Source of the DNA: Monarcha castaneiventris obscurior
Taxonomy: Eukaryota; Chordata; Aves; Passeriformes; Monarchidae
Direction of reading: 5' to 3'
Length of the DNA stretch: 64,000 nucleotides
Assembly: GCA_026261815.1 (NCBI GenBank)
Contig: JAMPIT010000230.1
Coordinates: 2,923,501-2,987,500 of the forward strand
This document shows, piece by piece, positions 12,101 to 25,849 of this stretch. Position 1 is the stretch's first letter. The number at the start of each line of letters is the position of its first letter. The translations under genes and the position numbers were made by a program. A model generated the notes under the pieces. That model made no database searches, was not told the origin of the DNA, and saw only the letters and a list, made by a program, of their open reading frames with translations.

Positions 12101-12426
12101 ATCACCCCCTGTTACATCCTGGTGGAACAATGACTTCCTGGTGGCTCAGCAGAAGATTTGAAGAACTTTGTTCAGCTTGCTTGAGGAATGTGTCTCACCC
12201 AGTAGCTGGTAGCAGTCACAAGCTATGGAGTGGGGAGGGTGGTGTCTGGGTAAAGTTTTGCAGAACAGGTCCATTGCCATCTGCCAGGAATGGCCTCAGA
12301 ATTACTCAGGGTGGCAAATCCATCACCATTTTTCTGTTCACGGTTTCAGTGGAAGTGGAGCTGGAGGTTGCCTTTTGGGTGGTCATATCCTATCTCTGAT
12401 TTTTATTGTTTCCAGATTTAAGTGCC
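9113..12426. other. Noncoding, nothing assignable
   Basis: A weak CR1-like scrap (gatctctttagctactggct ... ctatgattctt, 9150-9222) may be present. The 101-codon frame at 10609-10914 is lysine-rich and has no recognisable domain. Confidence 0.55.
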
Positions 12427-12431
12427 CCAAG

Positions 12432-12821
12432 CACAGTAATCACGCAAGGGCATGGACTTCACACACAAGGTGGAGAAGTGCAAAGCCGTTTATTGCGCAG
12501 TCAGAATTCCCTAAATGCTGCACACAACAGGATATAACATCATATATAAAGAGGAAAGATGTTCACCACAGTGTCCCCCAATCACCTGGGGTACTGCACA
12601 GATATTACCTATTATGGTAATAGGCAAACAATACCCTATAAGGTCACAATTACAATTATCGCTCCCCATAGGTCCAACACTGTCCACTAACCCACAGTCC
12701 TCTCTCAGCCCATCCCTGGTGACCTGGATGCACTCCCAGGGTCACCTCTGGGCCCAGGAAAGAGGCTCCCTCTCCGGTCCTCAGGGCCTATTTCTTTACC
12801 ACCACATAGTGTACTACAACA
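12432..12821 (-). mobile_element. Solo LTR of an endogenous retrovirus, minus orientation
   Basis: Read on the minus strand, this 390-bp unit starts TGTTGTAGTACAC, has a TATA-like CTTTATATATG (near 12541-12551) and a polyadenylation signal AATAAA (plus-strand TTTATT at 12489-12494). It ends ...GATTACTGTG. The 5-bp sequence CCAAG flanks it directly on both sides (12427-12431 and 12822-12826), which fits a target-site duplication. A 5-bp duplication suggests an ERVL-like group. The terminal dinucleotide is TG rather than CA; an alternative boundary at 12423 would end in CA but lacks matching flanks. No gag, pol or env remains beside it, so it is a solo LTR left by recombination. Confidence 0.7.
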
Positions 12822-12826
12822 CCAAG

Positions 12827-13914
12827 TAATAGAGCTGCCATTGGAAATCATTCCACGGTGAAAGAGATTGCCTCGTTAAGAAATTATCTTGATTTCTAGG
12901 ATGGCATTCCTTTGGCCCAGACTTCACCCTCTTTAGACTGCCTTATGAACACGGTAAGATGGACATGTGGAGTGATGGGAGATGCCAGATTTACTTCCGA
13001 ATGGTCTGGCTTCACTATGCAGCACCACATAGGTGCCCTGGCTTTAATCAAGCCTCCAGGACCCACAGGAGCATGGAGATCTGCCAAAGCTCATTAGGCC
13101 TCCATCTCAGTTGCAGTCACTGCTCCAGATTTGGTAGAGGCACTCTTTCCAAACTCCTTCTCTGCCTTAACAATGTCCCCAAGGTTATCTGTGTAGGGAC
13201 AACACAAAGGACACCCCTTTGCAGCAAAACCAGATGTAATTGTAGCTGGAATGATTCCTACCTCATTGAAAGGTGTTGTAAGTATCTCCATTGTGAGTTT
13301 GCATGGATTTGATAGTAGCCTGAAATGAAGACGAGACATCCAGGAAAGAAATGCTGAAAATGTTGAACAGGCCAAACAGAATCGTGGAAGCAGCAGTCTG
13401 GCTATTTACAGCATTAAAGGAAACACTGAGCTTCTGGTGATCATTGCAAACATGGAAAGGAAAAGAGGAAGGCCCTTTTCAGAGAGGACTGGAGGTAGCT
13501 CTGCTAGAGGCAAGGCTTCAGTTGTCCCTTTCCACAGCCAGCACAGCTCCTGCAATTGTACGGAACTGTGGCTTGAAGAAGTGGGCACCTCCTGGCAGCA
13601 CCTACCCCTCAAGCTGGACCTGTGCAGAAAATGGGATCAGCAGTTTCAGATAACCTGTATTTACCTTAAGCCCAAAAGTTTCTTGTCAGCCTTGGTGAAG
13701 GAAGTCAACTCTGGGAAAAGGGATTGATACTGCAAGGAAATAAACAAGATTGATGAAGTCACTCCCTCTGCAGGGAGATGCAGTTGGTTGAGAGCAGTGT
13801 GGAACATGTTGTTCTTTGGCTTCAGCATCTCTAAGACCATTCTGTCCATTTGGTCTCACCTCCCTCATAATTTAGACTGCAGACTCTCCCTATGGGAATC
13901 ACGAATCAGACTCT
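12827..13914. other. Noncoding, nothing assignable
   Basis: No retroviral internal sequence continues from the adjacent solo LTR. Several 60-120 codon frames overlap on both strands without motifs. Confidence 0.6.
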
Positions 13915-14115
13915 TGACTTTTATCTAATTTAGAGTATTTTCTAGGAACACATCCAGACTTGATTTAAAGCTGTCAGATGATGGGGAATTTAGGTAAGTT
14001 GTTCCAGGAGCTAAAAATTCCTATGGTTATGTGTGTATGCTCATTTTTAGGTTGAATTTTGAGATATTCAGCTTTCAGCTACTGTATTTCATCATGGTTT
14101 TGATTTTCCCTGTTG
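13915..14115 (-). mobile_element. Old CR1 fossil
   Basis: Plus-strand order matches the reversed old amniote CR1 3' UTR: gaacacatccagacttgatt, taaagctgtcagatgatggg, aatttaggtaagttgttcca, then ttttaggttgaattttgaga and ttcagctttcagctactg before an atcatgg block. The matches are colinear over about 190 bases but with many substitutions. Confidence 0.58.
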
Positions 14116-17100
14116 GGGGAAAACACCCCTATCCCAAATACAAGCTGTAAACATATAGCACACAGAACTAATACTGCTTGTAGTAATTCTACTCATGAAG
14201 AAAATTTACTCCACTTTGAAAGTGAAATGGGCCTCCTTGTGCTCACTGAGCCAGGAGAGTCAATGCACCCTTTACCTCACTGTGCAACAGCTTCCCCAGG
14301 TAGCCTTTAATCTGCAAGATGAAAGAGCCTTCTAATAGTGTATCAGGAAACTTACTCACACAGTATGATTAAGTCTCAAGTAAATTTCTTTTTGCTAAGT
14401 TAAACAGCATAAACCTCCTTTCCCCTCCCTCCCCTTTTATGGCTGGTGCAGAAGCTATGGGATGTTCCACATTCCAGAAAACCCTGATTACCTTCCGTCC
14501 AAAAGGCATCTAGTTCTTTCTTTCTTAAGTCAGAAATTGCTAAAGATGTACATTCTGAGATATGCTGCAGATAGGGATTATTATTTTTTTTCTACACTAC
14601 ATAAAATAAGGAGACATGAACAGAATGTCTATTAGGAACACATAAAATATGAAAGCATAAAAATCTTCTTCTTGTTAAAGACTTTTATAAGATGCTGTAG
14701 GTTCGCAGGCTATTTACTCTGACATCTCTGCAAAAGTTGCTGAAGCTGCCAACATTAAAAAAAAACCTTAGCAAAAACAGTGTCTTTAGGGATTTCTCCA
14801 ATGATAGTTCTTTATTTATGACTCCATTTAAAAAATTTAACTCAGAGCATTTGTTTACTTAGGATGGGATTGGCTCCCCCCATCCCACATGCCTTTGTAG
14901 GGGAACAAAGGAGCGCCAAGAGCTAGCCCTATAGCAAGCAGCCCCATGGGATGAGTTAGTGCTCTCTCTCCAGCATTTTTCCCATTATGCCCAGGGCAGG
15001 GAGAGAGTCACAGCTTGGCACGTAGGAAGCTAAGAGGAAATGAATCCCTTGGGCTCATGTGGGGGGCTCATACCCAGCCCCTGTGACACGTGAGACAGCA
15101 TTCAGTGCTCCTGGATGGGTACAAGGTCAAATTCCACCATAGGAGGGGTGATCCAGAGAAAATTTGAGAAAAAACACAGCCACAGCCTGAATCCCTAACA
15201 GCCAACAAACCCTGACCCTAACAGCACCCCCATCACCCCCAGAATTAGCACTCCTTTTTCACCCCACCGTGGATGCAAATCCCTACTACAGCCACAAAGA
15301 GAGGGATGTACCCTCTCCTTGCCCCCAATCGGAAAGACCTCAGGTGATTTGTGGGGAAATAGAGCCAAAATCTTGGTGGGAAGGCAAAAATGAGCCAGTG
15401 TGGGACAGGGAATGACAGAGATGTGCTCAGTCAGCAGGCAGCAGATCACCGAAACCTGCACCCACTCGGATTTCCGCATCAGCTCATCAGCATGGAAAGA
15501 GCTGACTGCCATCGTCATTCTGTGCTTGAAACATCCAGGGGTGCTCAAGCAGGGACACCCCAAAGCCTGCCCTTAAAAGTTCCTATACCTTAAATACCCC
15601 TGCAGTTTGCAGTAGTAAACGAGTGCACATTTTTTACATTAAAGATGGAATGAAAAGGTTTTGAAAGCGCTGGATTTCTGCCTGGCTGCAGGACTGGATT
15701 GTGTTAGAGAAACTTCACAGAGCTTTAAAAGGGATTGTGTAAGGGCAGCCATGCCCCTCCGAAAAATAAATGTCTCTCCGGCCTGAGTTTTGTTTCCCCA
15801 TTGTCTCCCTTCAGCAGCCCAGTAATCCCAGTGCTTTGCTGTTTTGCTTTGTCCTATTCAGAAGGAAACCCCTTACACAATGAGACCCCTTTGGCACAGG
15901 CAGGACATCAGGGGTGTTGAGCTGTGAAGAGCTGTGTCAGTTGTAAGCCCGGTCAGAACCAGCACGGGGTGTTTTTGTCCCCAAAATTTGATTGAAACAG
16001 GGGAAAAAAGGAAGGGAGAAAAAAAAATAATGTGGGGGGCGGAGGACTATGTGCAGACCTCTGAAGTCTTGAAAACAGTAGGAATATCACATTTCCAAGT
16101 GCCACTTGCAAGTGCAGCCACATGGATGAGCGAGGAGAGCTGGAAATCCCAGTGCTCAATTCCACAGGCAGGCAGATGCCCCCCAGGCTTGCAAAACCCC
16201 TGGCCCCAGGGAGCAGAGGATGCTGAGCCCTGCCTGAGCCTTGGACATGCCGTTAGGGACAGCATCAGCACACAATGCCCTTTTTCCACCCATCCTCTTT
16301 GAGGATTTGTTTTTGCCACGCAAGGGCTGAATGTGAAGCTTGAATGTCTCCTTAGAGCAGCGATGATTTACCATGTTGGAATAAGTCTGTAAAGTGGCTT
16401 TTACAGAGCAGCAGGCCTCCAGCCAAGGGGCCTTTTTTTTTTTTTTGTACATACTTCTGAATGGCAGAAATTGGCATTCATCTCTCCAGGCAGGTTTCTG
16501 AAATGTATACTGTCCTTTAAATGATTCCTTAATATTTAATATCATGGTAGGATGAAGTCTGATTTTATGGTTAAAAATGTCAATTTTCACAGCTGATTGA
16601 ACTTATTTAAATGGCAAGCAGTTTACTTGTATCGAAAACCACATAAACAAATCAACTTATTTACTGACATTAAAAGAAGAGGCTACTTTGTACTCCAAAG
16701 CCTTTCAGTTTTTGAAACTGAAAATGAGCTCAGATGACTAAGTTCATTTTGCAGTTTCCCCCCCAATGGCAGATTGATTGTAGTTTATAAAACAAGCCCA
16801 TGTATCTGGCAGCAAAAGGAATTGCTTAAGATGCTAAGCCACCCTTTCAAAAGTCCTCCGTAATTAATTATCAGCTGCTTGCAAGTCCATTCTGTTTTTC
16901 CTTTTGTTTGTATTACTTTAATGGTGACTATAACATACATATAATGAGAAAAGCTGTGTCTTATAAACATACAAATAAATCTTAAGACTTTAAGCAGGAT
17001 TAGGCAAGCTAAAAAAAAAAAACAAAACCCACCCTGAAATCCAGATGCATGGAATCACAGAAATCAGCTTTGTTAATGCATTCCTAACTCTGAAGCCAAT

Positions 17101-20100
17101 TAAAGCATTCACGGACATGAAGGAACCAGAGTTCATACTGGCACAGATTTCCTCTGCCTCCTCATAAAAATAGCTGGAAGATCCAGTCTGATGTCTGTGC
17201 TAATAAAAAAAAAAAAAGAAAAATAGGAAGTTATTTTATTTTTATTCGAGGGAAACAGGCAATATAAAGAGATCTGGATGTGGCTAGCAAGTCTCCTGCC
17301 TCATTAATTGGTCTAAGGATCTTACCAAAAATTCCAGTGGATGGAGGAGTTTGAAATCTATCCATTAGAGGACAATGCACTATCCAGAGTGATGTCAGAA
17401 AGCAGCAGCATGAGCTTCAGGAGGGGGTAAAGAGAAGGGCAGAAGTGATAGGCAAAGAGAAAACCCAAGAATGAGGGCTTGGGTGGTGCCTGGAAGATGT
17501 GCTGGATGATGTGAGCCAAAAGCAAATGCAGACAACCAGAGGGTAACATGGAGCACCGGACCCCAGAAAACACCTGGCTGATGGGACCTACCTGTTTGTC
17601 CTCAAAGGAGGGCAGCCCAAGAGGGGGCTTCTTCACAGGACAGTTGTCATCAGCAGTTGGGTGACCCCTCCTGAAGTCTCCACAGGCAATGACCAGTGGG
17701 AACTCGGGGTTCAACAGACAACTGAGATCAGTCTTTAATATCTAAAAGGCCTTAAAATTTTGAGCTTGCAAGGGGAACCACCATCTGTCTCTGAAAGCTG
17801 AAAACAGTGAAAAAAGTTCTTCTCTACCAAAGTGTTCCCAGGGACATGATGTTTTTAAGGAGCTTGTTTGCCTTCCAGTCCTTGCCCCCAGGGCAGCTAC
17901 TGAATTTGCTGTCTGAGGCAACCGCTAAGGCTTCCCTTGAGGACATCAATTCCCCATCACCTTCCCACAGTGCTGATGGATCTGCTTCTTTGGAGACTTT
18001 CCTGGGAGCAGCCCCAAGATGAGGAAACCAATCCAACCTGCAATGTCTGGAGATGCCCCCCATCACCCATCCCAGGCCAGACACAGGTCCACAGCCTGGC
18101 TGAAACCCCTTCCAGGAGACGTGGGCGCTGTCCCCCCTCTCTAGCTGGAACTTGCAGGGCTGCTCTCAGCAGGCAGCTGGGATGTGGCCTCCCTTTCTTT
18201 TCGGAAGAAGTGTGTTTGCCCGTGTGGATGCCAGCACGGCCGTGCCAGTTGGCAGGAAGATGGGAGGATGGATGGCAGCCTGCTGTGGTCGCTGGTCCAG
18301 GCATAGCCTCGGGAAGCACTGGCTGGGAGCTAAGGAGCAGCACCATGAGCCTTGCTCACCAACCACCTTTTTATTGCAGAGAGCTTTGAATGATGGGCAG
18401 AAATTGTTCAGTGAAGAGAGAGTGAAGAAGGCACTCGGATATCACTGAGACGGCCACTTTCAAGAGAAGAGTAATTTGTCTAATACACAATCTGTCACCC
18501 TCCATTCGTGCTGGAAAAGTGAGGAGCTGCTGGAAGCTAACCACACATATGGTGACATTGCTCCATCATTAGCTTGGGTAGGAGACAAACCTCCCCGCAT
18601 GGCTTTGGCATGCAGCACTGCAAACACTTATCTCTTGGGCTCGTGTTAAAGACTGGCCAAGATGGACCCTTCTTTCCACCTGCTTTCCCTCACAGGCTGT
18701 GTTGTCACCACACAGCCTCCATCAGGAAATAAATGTTTCTCCTAACTCCAAGCAACTTGTCCCTGGAAAAGTTAACTGGTTGCACTGGGGAGCTCTGTGC
18801 CATATATTCAATGAAGCAAAACACAATATATGTACGTACACATAAACCAGCAATTTTGGCTCCCGGTGTAACTCCTCCCTGCATCAAAACACACCTCTGG
18901 AAGTGGCATCTTCTGAGATATTTTAGAGTGTGCAGAAATTGCCTGCTGGGTGGGTGTGGATATTACCTCTGGTTCTTCCTTCACTGCAGTGTTTTCCTAA
19001 TAACTGTCTCCAAAAGGAGCTCTTCTCACTTACTGGGATTTCCTCAGGCCTCGTTTTGAAGGACCAAGGAGGGCAAGGAGTATTTATTGCACTAATAATA
19101 ATAATTAAATAACTACTAATTCAATTACCATGTCTAATAATGGTGATAACTGCCTGCAAATTGTTCTTTCAGGGCTCTCCCTACAGCAACAGAAATTTTA
19201 TGGTGGCTCTTCCAAAGATGCCTGAGGAATACTGCATAAATATTAATGGAAAGTGGGGGGGTGGTCTAGGTCTTCCTGACAGCACTGAAATACTCAACCC
19301 CACTGGACAGAGGCTCACACACAGCAGTTTTGAGGTGGTGTAGCTCTAACATCGGCAGAGTTATTTCAGATTTACACCCCGGCAGCCGGGAGCAGAGTCA
19401 GGCTCTGATCATTTAGCAGAGCCCATAAAACAGCAACACATCCACCTGACTTCCCGTGAGCCTTGACACCTCCACGTCAATATTTATTTCCAGCCCTTCT
19501 CACTTTCCCCTGGCATTCAGACGTACGGCCAGCCTTCGCTAAACATTTTATTTATATTGCGTGTGGCTGAAACAAGTTTGTGTTGGGTGAGGGATGGTTT
19601 GAACACACGCCGTCTACAAGGGCCCTCTGTGCAGTGGGCACTGGCGCCGCTCCCCTCTGGCAGCTGCAGTCCCAGGTGTGCACAAACACCCTCACACAGC
19701 GCTCTGGTCATGTTCATCTGCCAAACACAGCAGCAAAGCTTCAAAAAGGCTGTGGGATGCAGACCCTAAAGAGAAACCCCCCAAAAGGAGATGTTTCAGG
19801 AGGGCTAGCTGGCTCCCGTGTCCTTTTGCAACCGGCAGGTTTTGCTTCTGACTTGGACTACAGGAAGGTGCAAGGGTAGGAAACTCCTTTGGAAGCAAAA
19901 TAAACTTCAGGACAAAATGAATGATGTTTTCTTGGAATAAAGGACTGGGCACAATGAAGTAAAATAACATAATCTTTCCATGCCCCCAGCCTTCCCCCAG
20001 CCTTGCTCCTTTCCCAAACCCCAGGACAGCAGGCTGCCTTGCTGTCTGCCTAGGAAAACCAGCTCTCAGGTCGTTATTCTGATGCACAAACAGGCTGCCA

Positions 20101-22202
20101 GTTCCATGGAGGTGGCTCAGCTGCCTGGATTGTGGATGAAATTTTATTCCAATAACACTGAGGCGGGTTTCTCTTTATGCTAATCCCCCGTGCTTCAGGG
20201 TGTCACGGTGCAGGGGAAGCACAAAATCATGCTTTATGAGTGTGATCTGTCTGCAGACTCAGTATCACTTCCCTCCCAATCTTACCTGCCACAGTCAGCC
20301 AGAGATCATAAATACACCCCTAATGCCACGATTAGCATACGCTCTTGAAAGAAAATTGTGCTTGTAGCAAGAGTCCCTGAGGGCCAATATCAACAGAGAG
20401 ACATTACAGAGAGAAACTGGAGATCAGGGCTGAGCTTTCAAGTCCGTGCTCCCTTGCTAGGCAATGCTCTCTGCAGAGATTATTCCTGCTTTTATCAGGA
20501 GCAGACATTGCAAAAGGACTGCACGTGGTGACTCTGCTTTGACTTATGGTTAGACCATCTTTTTGGTGGGGCAATAATCAATGCCAGGCTTTCAGCTCCA
20601 TGCTTCACTAAATCTGGCTGAATAATTATAAAACCCCAAAACCAACCACCCTATTATTTAGCCTAATTTTCTCGCTCTTTGCCATTGGTTTTATAAGCTG
20701 CTCCTGGCAAAGGGAGCCAACTCTCTTGCCAGCTCTGACGAGATAGATTGACAGGGTCCCTGCACAAAGAAAGAGGGAGAGATGAAGGAGAGGAGAAAGC
20801 AAAGGAACGAGAGGAACAAGACCTGGTCTTTGATTTGGGTGTTTGTCATCTCAAAGCGAGGTTCCATCTTACACACCTGTTTTTTTCTAGGAGTAGAGTT
20901 AGGCACCTGCTTAGGAGTTTGCAGCTGGGGTACAGTGCACTGCAAATCCTCCCCAGCAGCCTTGGGGGAGTTTGGGTTTGTCTCCTGCCTGCTCTAACAG
21001 GCCTTTGATCTTCCAGAGACTTCTAATGGGATCCAATTGCAACCGTAATCATAAATAAGTGAAAAATATAAAATAGGTAACAAAAGCCGCATAAATGTGT
21101 TGCCACTTGAAGGTTTCAAATTCCTCCCTTGCTCAGCATGGTGCACTGAAGTAAATGGAAACAGCAGACCTGCTGAGGAGGAATAGTGACATTTTGTGGT
21201 GCCTGATTTGTGATGCAATGGGGATGCTGGGGGGCGGTGGGGACAAATTTTCACTTTATATTCTGCTCAAATGAGACAAAGATTACAGTTAGGAGTCAAG
21301 TACTATCAAATTATTTATTGAATTCTGTTGGGGTGGAGAGGGTATTTGCTCTTTTTTCCAGAAAAAAATATTGATTTTAAGGACGGCTTTGATATCAATT
21401 AGGCTCAACATGAGAGACAGGCAGTCACTTTGTATAGGGAATTTAATTAAAAGCTCTGTACTTAGTCAGAAGAGTGTTCTAAGGATAAAATTGTTTTCCC
21501 CCTTTGGGTCAATTTTCTGTTATGTTTGTATAATGCAATTAAAGAAGGACCCATGCCAAGCAATACTCATGCCTGGTATAAAACTGTCCATACATAATGA
21601 CTGACTTCTTGGACTTCCAGTCCACAATAGATTAATGAGTGTTAGCTGCATTTAGATGTGGTTATCTCTTGTTTTATTGCTACAAGAACACATTCTTACA
21701 GGTGCACACCTCTTATAAGGCCCTCCAAGGACTGCTTAGGCACAAGCAAGGAAATTATGAGAGGAGTGAAATTCTACTAAGCTCTTTTCTTTTGAAAAAT
21801 TAGAAGTAAAACTGACTTGATCTGAAACAGTTGAAGTTCATAAATAGTTATTAATGAGGGGTTCACCTCAGAGCTTGTAAGACTAGTATTTAATATAAAG
21901 GGCATATAAATGGGCAGATTTTTGGACAAAGATCTATAAGGGGCATAAATCTAATAACTGTTTTTTGTCCTGGAGCTGAATCACTAACACTGGGTGCATG
22001 AAGGTCTTGCACAGAGCTGGTTTTCAGCCCAAGACTTCCCATCACTGGCAAAAGGCTGAACCAGAGTTGCCTCAGAGGATCCTGAGGGCTGCAAGTGCTG
22101 CAGTCCTGTAACTTCTCTGCAGACTCCTCTTGGCTCTCTGGGTGTGAACAAGTGGATTGTTCCCATGGCTTACATACATGGAAGTTTGGGGCTGTGGGTA
22201 TA
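14116..22202. other. Long noncoding stretch
   Basis: Includes a T run at 16433-16446, an AT-rich block at 16500-16720, a purine-rich tract at 20766-20820 and a weak exon-like segment on the minus strand at 17592-17721. GC rises around 17.9-18.4 kb, where long ORFs appear on both strands, as expected from composition alone. Confidence 0.55.
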
Positions 22203-22805
22203 GAATCACAGAATGGTTTGGGTTCGAGGGGACCTTAAAGATCATCTTGTTCCAATACCCCTGCCATGGGCAGGGACCATTTCCACTCTCCCAGTTGCTC
22301 CAAGCCCTGTCCAACCTGGCCTTGAATTCCCAGGGATGGCACATCTTGTCTGGGAAACCTGTTCCATTGCCTCACCACCCGCACAGGGAAGAGTTTCTTC
22401 CTAATATCTAACATAAACCTACCCCCTTTAGTTTAAAGCCATTCCCCCTTGCCCATCCCTCCATGCCCTTGTCCAAAGTCCCTCTCCAGCTCTCTTGTAC
22501 CCCCTTTAGGCACTGGAAGGGGTTCAAAGATCTCCCCAGAGCTTTCTCTTCTCCAGGATGAACAATTCCAATTTTCTCAGCCTATCTCTATAGGAGAGGT
22601 GACTATCCAACCCTCTGATAATCTTTGTGGACTCCTCTGGATTAGTTCCAACAGGTCCACATCTTTCTTGTCTTGAGGGCCCCAGAGCTGGACACAGCAC
22701 TGCAGGTGGGGTCTCACTAGAGTGGAGCAGAGGAGGAGAATCACCTCCCTTGACCTGCTGGCCACCCTTCTTTTGAGGATACAGTTGGATTTCTGGGCTG
22801 CAAGC
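22203..22805 (-). mobile_element. CR1 LINE, 3' part with reverse-transcriptase C-terminus
   Basis: This is the best preserved CR1 in the window. On the plus strand it begins with the reversed 3' end (AGAATCACAGAATGGTTTGG, then the ggggaccttaaagatcat block). It runs into reading frames on the minus strand that match the end of CR1 ORF2: a 22577-22807 frame contains [18 protein letters not shown] and [14 protein letters not shown], and a second frame continues with [20 protein letters not shown]. The hop between frames shows at least one frameshift, so the copy is dead. Confidence 0.93.
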
Positions 22806-22844
22806 ACACATTGCCTTGATTCCGAATTTATATGATTTTATAGA

Positions 22845-22871
22845 TGTATGTGTGTGTATATATATATACAT
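22845..22871. repeat. Mixed TG/TA microsatellite
   Basis: A short (TG)n run passes directly into (TA)n and ends in CATG. It lies just downstream (plus strand) of the CR1 copy ending at 22805. Confidence 0.9.
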
Positions 22872-25843
22872 GTAAGGATTCTGATTCCACATCTATATAT
22901 ATGATTCTGAATACATTTTGAATACAGCTAGTTTCCATTTTGTATATGATATTCTTTTCCTAAAAACTACTTCCATCTCCTCTATTTTAACTCCTAATTG
23001 GAGAGGTAACAATAAGACTTAGGCCTGGACAGGTGGGAAAGTGTGTCTGAAGCCCTTCTGATTTTCTGGGGAAGTCACAGCCAATCACCTTTTGTTTGTT
23101 GGAGGATACACAGCAACTCCAGGCTATTTCTGATGCAGGATAAGGCAGGATACCCAGGAAAACTCAGCCCTTCTCTGAGTCTGCTCCCAGTGAAGCTGGC
23201 GGGAGACCCTTCATCTCAGCAGAGTCAGAGCAACAGTGCAGGATAACTGAGAATCCCAGCTGCAACTTTGGAGGAAAAGTGCAAAGACAAACACACAGAG
23301 GAAAGAAGCCAAAAGAAACTGGCATTGTGGAGGATGATTCCTGCCTTATACACTGCAGTGGTGGGTACTAGGGAAAATAAACACACAAGACAGTTATGTA
23401 AACAGAGGGGAGAATCACAGACAGACACAGGAGTACACAGGGCTGATGCCAAACCCACCGAAGTCAACGAGAACCCAAAAATGGATGTACCAGATAACTT
23501 CAGAACAGGTTTAGGTAACGGAAGGGATAAGGGAAAAGACCCTGCTTGAAGCCAGTCTGCCAACAGAGAGCTGCTCAGACCACTCAAGCAGACACTGAGC
23601 CTCTCAGAACAATGCACAAACGCCTCTTTTATCCGCTCGTGCTCTGCCGTAGCACGTGCAGTCTTCACATGTCCTCCTGGAGAGGCAGAAAGCCCACACG
23701 AGCCTCCTGCAGCACTGAAACCCTCCCCACATGGCTTGCAGCATCCTCTGCAGATCCTCCGTGCTGGAGAGGGTTTTGCTCAGATGGAGTTTATTACGCA
23801 TGATAAAGCTGGTGCATATTTGCTCTGATGCAATTATCGTTTTACAGCAAGAGGCTGCAAATCACTCAGAAGCCTGGCTTCCCAGTGGTGCCTGGGATTT
23901 TGGGGACAGGTAGGCAACAAAACACCTTGGGGGATATTCATATCTCTTGCCTTGCCCTCCATCTCTGTCAGGAATTTTCAGCCTGTGCTGCACCAGCCCC
24001 ATTCACTCGCTGCTACAGCAGCAACAAGTTTCAGGACCCTTTGCACCCATCAAGGAACGTATGGAGGCTGTGACCCCACACGAGGCCCCATGTTCCAAGT
24101 GATTTCTCACTTGAATGCCATATGGATATGCCAGCACATGCAGCCTTTTTTTTTTCTCTTCCCCTCCAATTTCCATCTGCTAAGAAGGAGCCGGAGTGTA
24201 GGGCTTTGCAAGCAGTTGATGAAAATGTTAAAAAACTGAAAAAAACCCACAGTGTTGTTCAGGGGACGTAAAAATACTGTTGTTTGCTGGATCTGATTTT
24301 TCTGTTGTACACAAGGAAAATGTCTTTCCTTCTCTCATTGTACCCTTTTCTGCAAATCCTTCAGTCTAGCAGAAGCAGTTGCCTCAGGGACACTCCCAGA
24401 CACACACGATTCCTTTGATTTTAGTGGGGCCCTTCCAAACTTGGCCCTTTTGAGAGCTGAAATGTGGCTTCCACTGATTTCCCAAGAACCAAGATCTGGC
24501 CTGTTGTTCTAGCTGCACAGGATAACACCAACCTCTCAATTATTAATATTCTGATATTTCTTTTGGGTTCTATAATCATTATTTGCACCCACTTGAGTGC
24601 ATTTCACAAAAAATGTGGACACCTTGACATTAGCAAGCACTTGTCATGCTTTCCCATCATAACATGGATCCTGAAGCAAGCTTAGGCCATGGATTGATGA
24701 CACACCACTTCTGGCTTTGGGATCGAAGTCCTGGATCTAAAGGACCATGTGGCATAGAGAATTGGTTTTGTAGGGGCTTACTGGTTGTTCAGAACTCTTC
24801 AGAGATTCACCCCATATCAGGAATTGCTCTGCCAGACCAAATAGTTAGTGTTCCCACAATCATCTTGTCCCGTTCCTGCAAGTTCATGGAAGGTATGTGG
24901 CTGCCCAGACTCAGGTCTGTAGAGGTGTCTGATCTGGCCTTGCAAAGACCTGACACTAGAAATCATGGAAGGGTGATTTTAAATTTGTAGCAGCAGACAC
25001 AAGACACCCTTCCAGCATATTAAGTTTCAAATATTTTGTAAAAGGAGAGGTGTGGGAGCAGGGGCAGCACCTGAAGGCATTTGCAGCTGTGTGCACTTAA
25101 CCAACCTCAGAAATGAAGGAAAGATGAGCAGATTTCTAATGACAGGCAATATGTTGGGTGATAAAAGTGTGAGATGATCCACTGCCACCCAGACTGCACT
25201 AAGGAAAGATGCCCATTACTCCCCAGAAAGAAGAACTCATTTACCTAACCATCATATGCAGGTAAGACAGCAAAGGAGGTTGCACAAGACAAACCAGACA
25301 GGCACAGAAGCCCTCCCTCATGGAATAAAGTCCAGCAATACAAATGGAGCATTGTGCTTGCAGTGCATTGTAGCTGTGCCCTCTAATCAGAGATCTGGTT
25401 AAAGGGAAAACATCTCACTACCAGCAGTCTTGGGAGCTGGGAATTTCCCATGATAGCCATTGAGTGTTGTGGGCTCATACTAACTGGGAAATTACCACTG
25501 TGGGAAGCAGCACCAACAGCCTCATCAGCCACTGGGACCTGCCCTACCCTTCCCACTCTTCATTGCTGAGCTCAGCTTTAACCCAGACACAGAGAAATGC
25601 TCTCTTACACACCCAGTTCCCATCCCACTGATGGGAGAACACATCCTTTTTGCTATTTAATTCCTCCACGCACACAACTCACCCTCTCAGCATGGGGCAT
25701 CCCACACTGTTGAGGTGAGCCATGGCCAGAGCCATGGTGAGCTGGACCAAGCAGACCAACAGGTCCCATGGTTTGAGGCCTCCACAGCACAAGGGCCTGA
25801 AGTTACAGTGTGCACCCAAAAGGCTGTGTGAAGCACGCTGACC
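22872..25843. other. Noncoding, nothing assignable
   Basis: The minus-strand 147-codon frame at 23225-23668 overlaps a plus-strand 93-codon frame. It is leucine/serine-rich without a coherent domain, so I treat it as chance. Confidence 0.55.
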
Positions 25844-25849
25844 ATTGGC

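Noticed and set aside
12225..12620. 131-codon plus-strand ORF
   Set aside because: Its right half lies inside the minus-strand solo LTR and its left half has no motif, so it is not a gene.
17824..18448. Cluster of 60-150 codon ORFs on both strands
   Set aside because: GC rises here and stop codons thin out in all frames. No frame shows a recognisable domain.
23225..23668. Minus-strand 147-codon ORF
   Set aside because: Leucine/serine-rich by composition, with no ordered motif or plausible start context, and mirrored by a plus-strand ORF.
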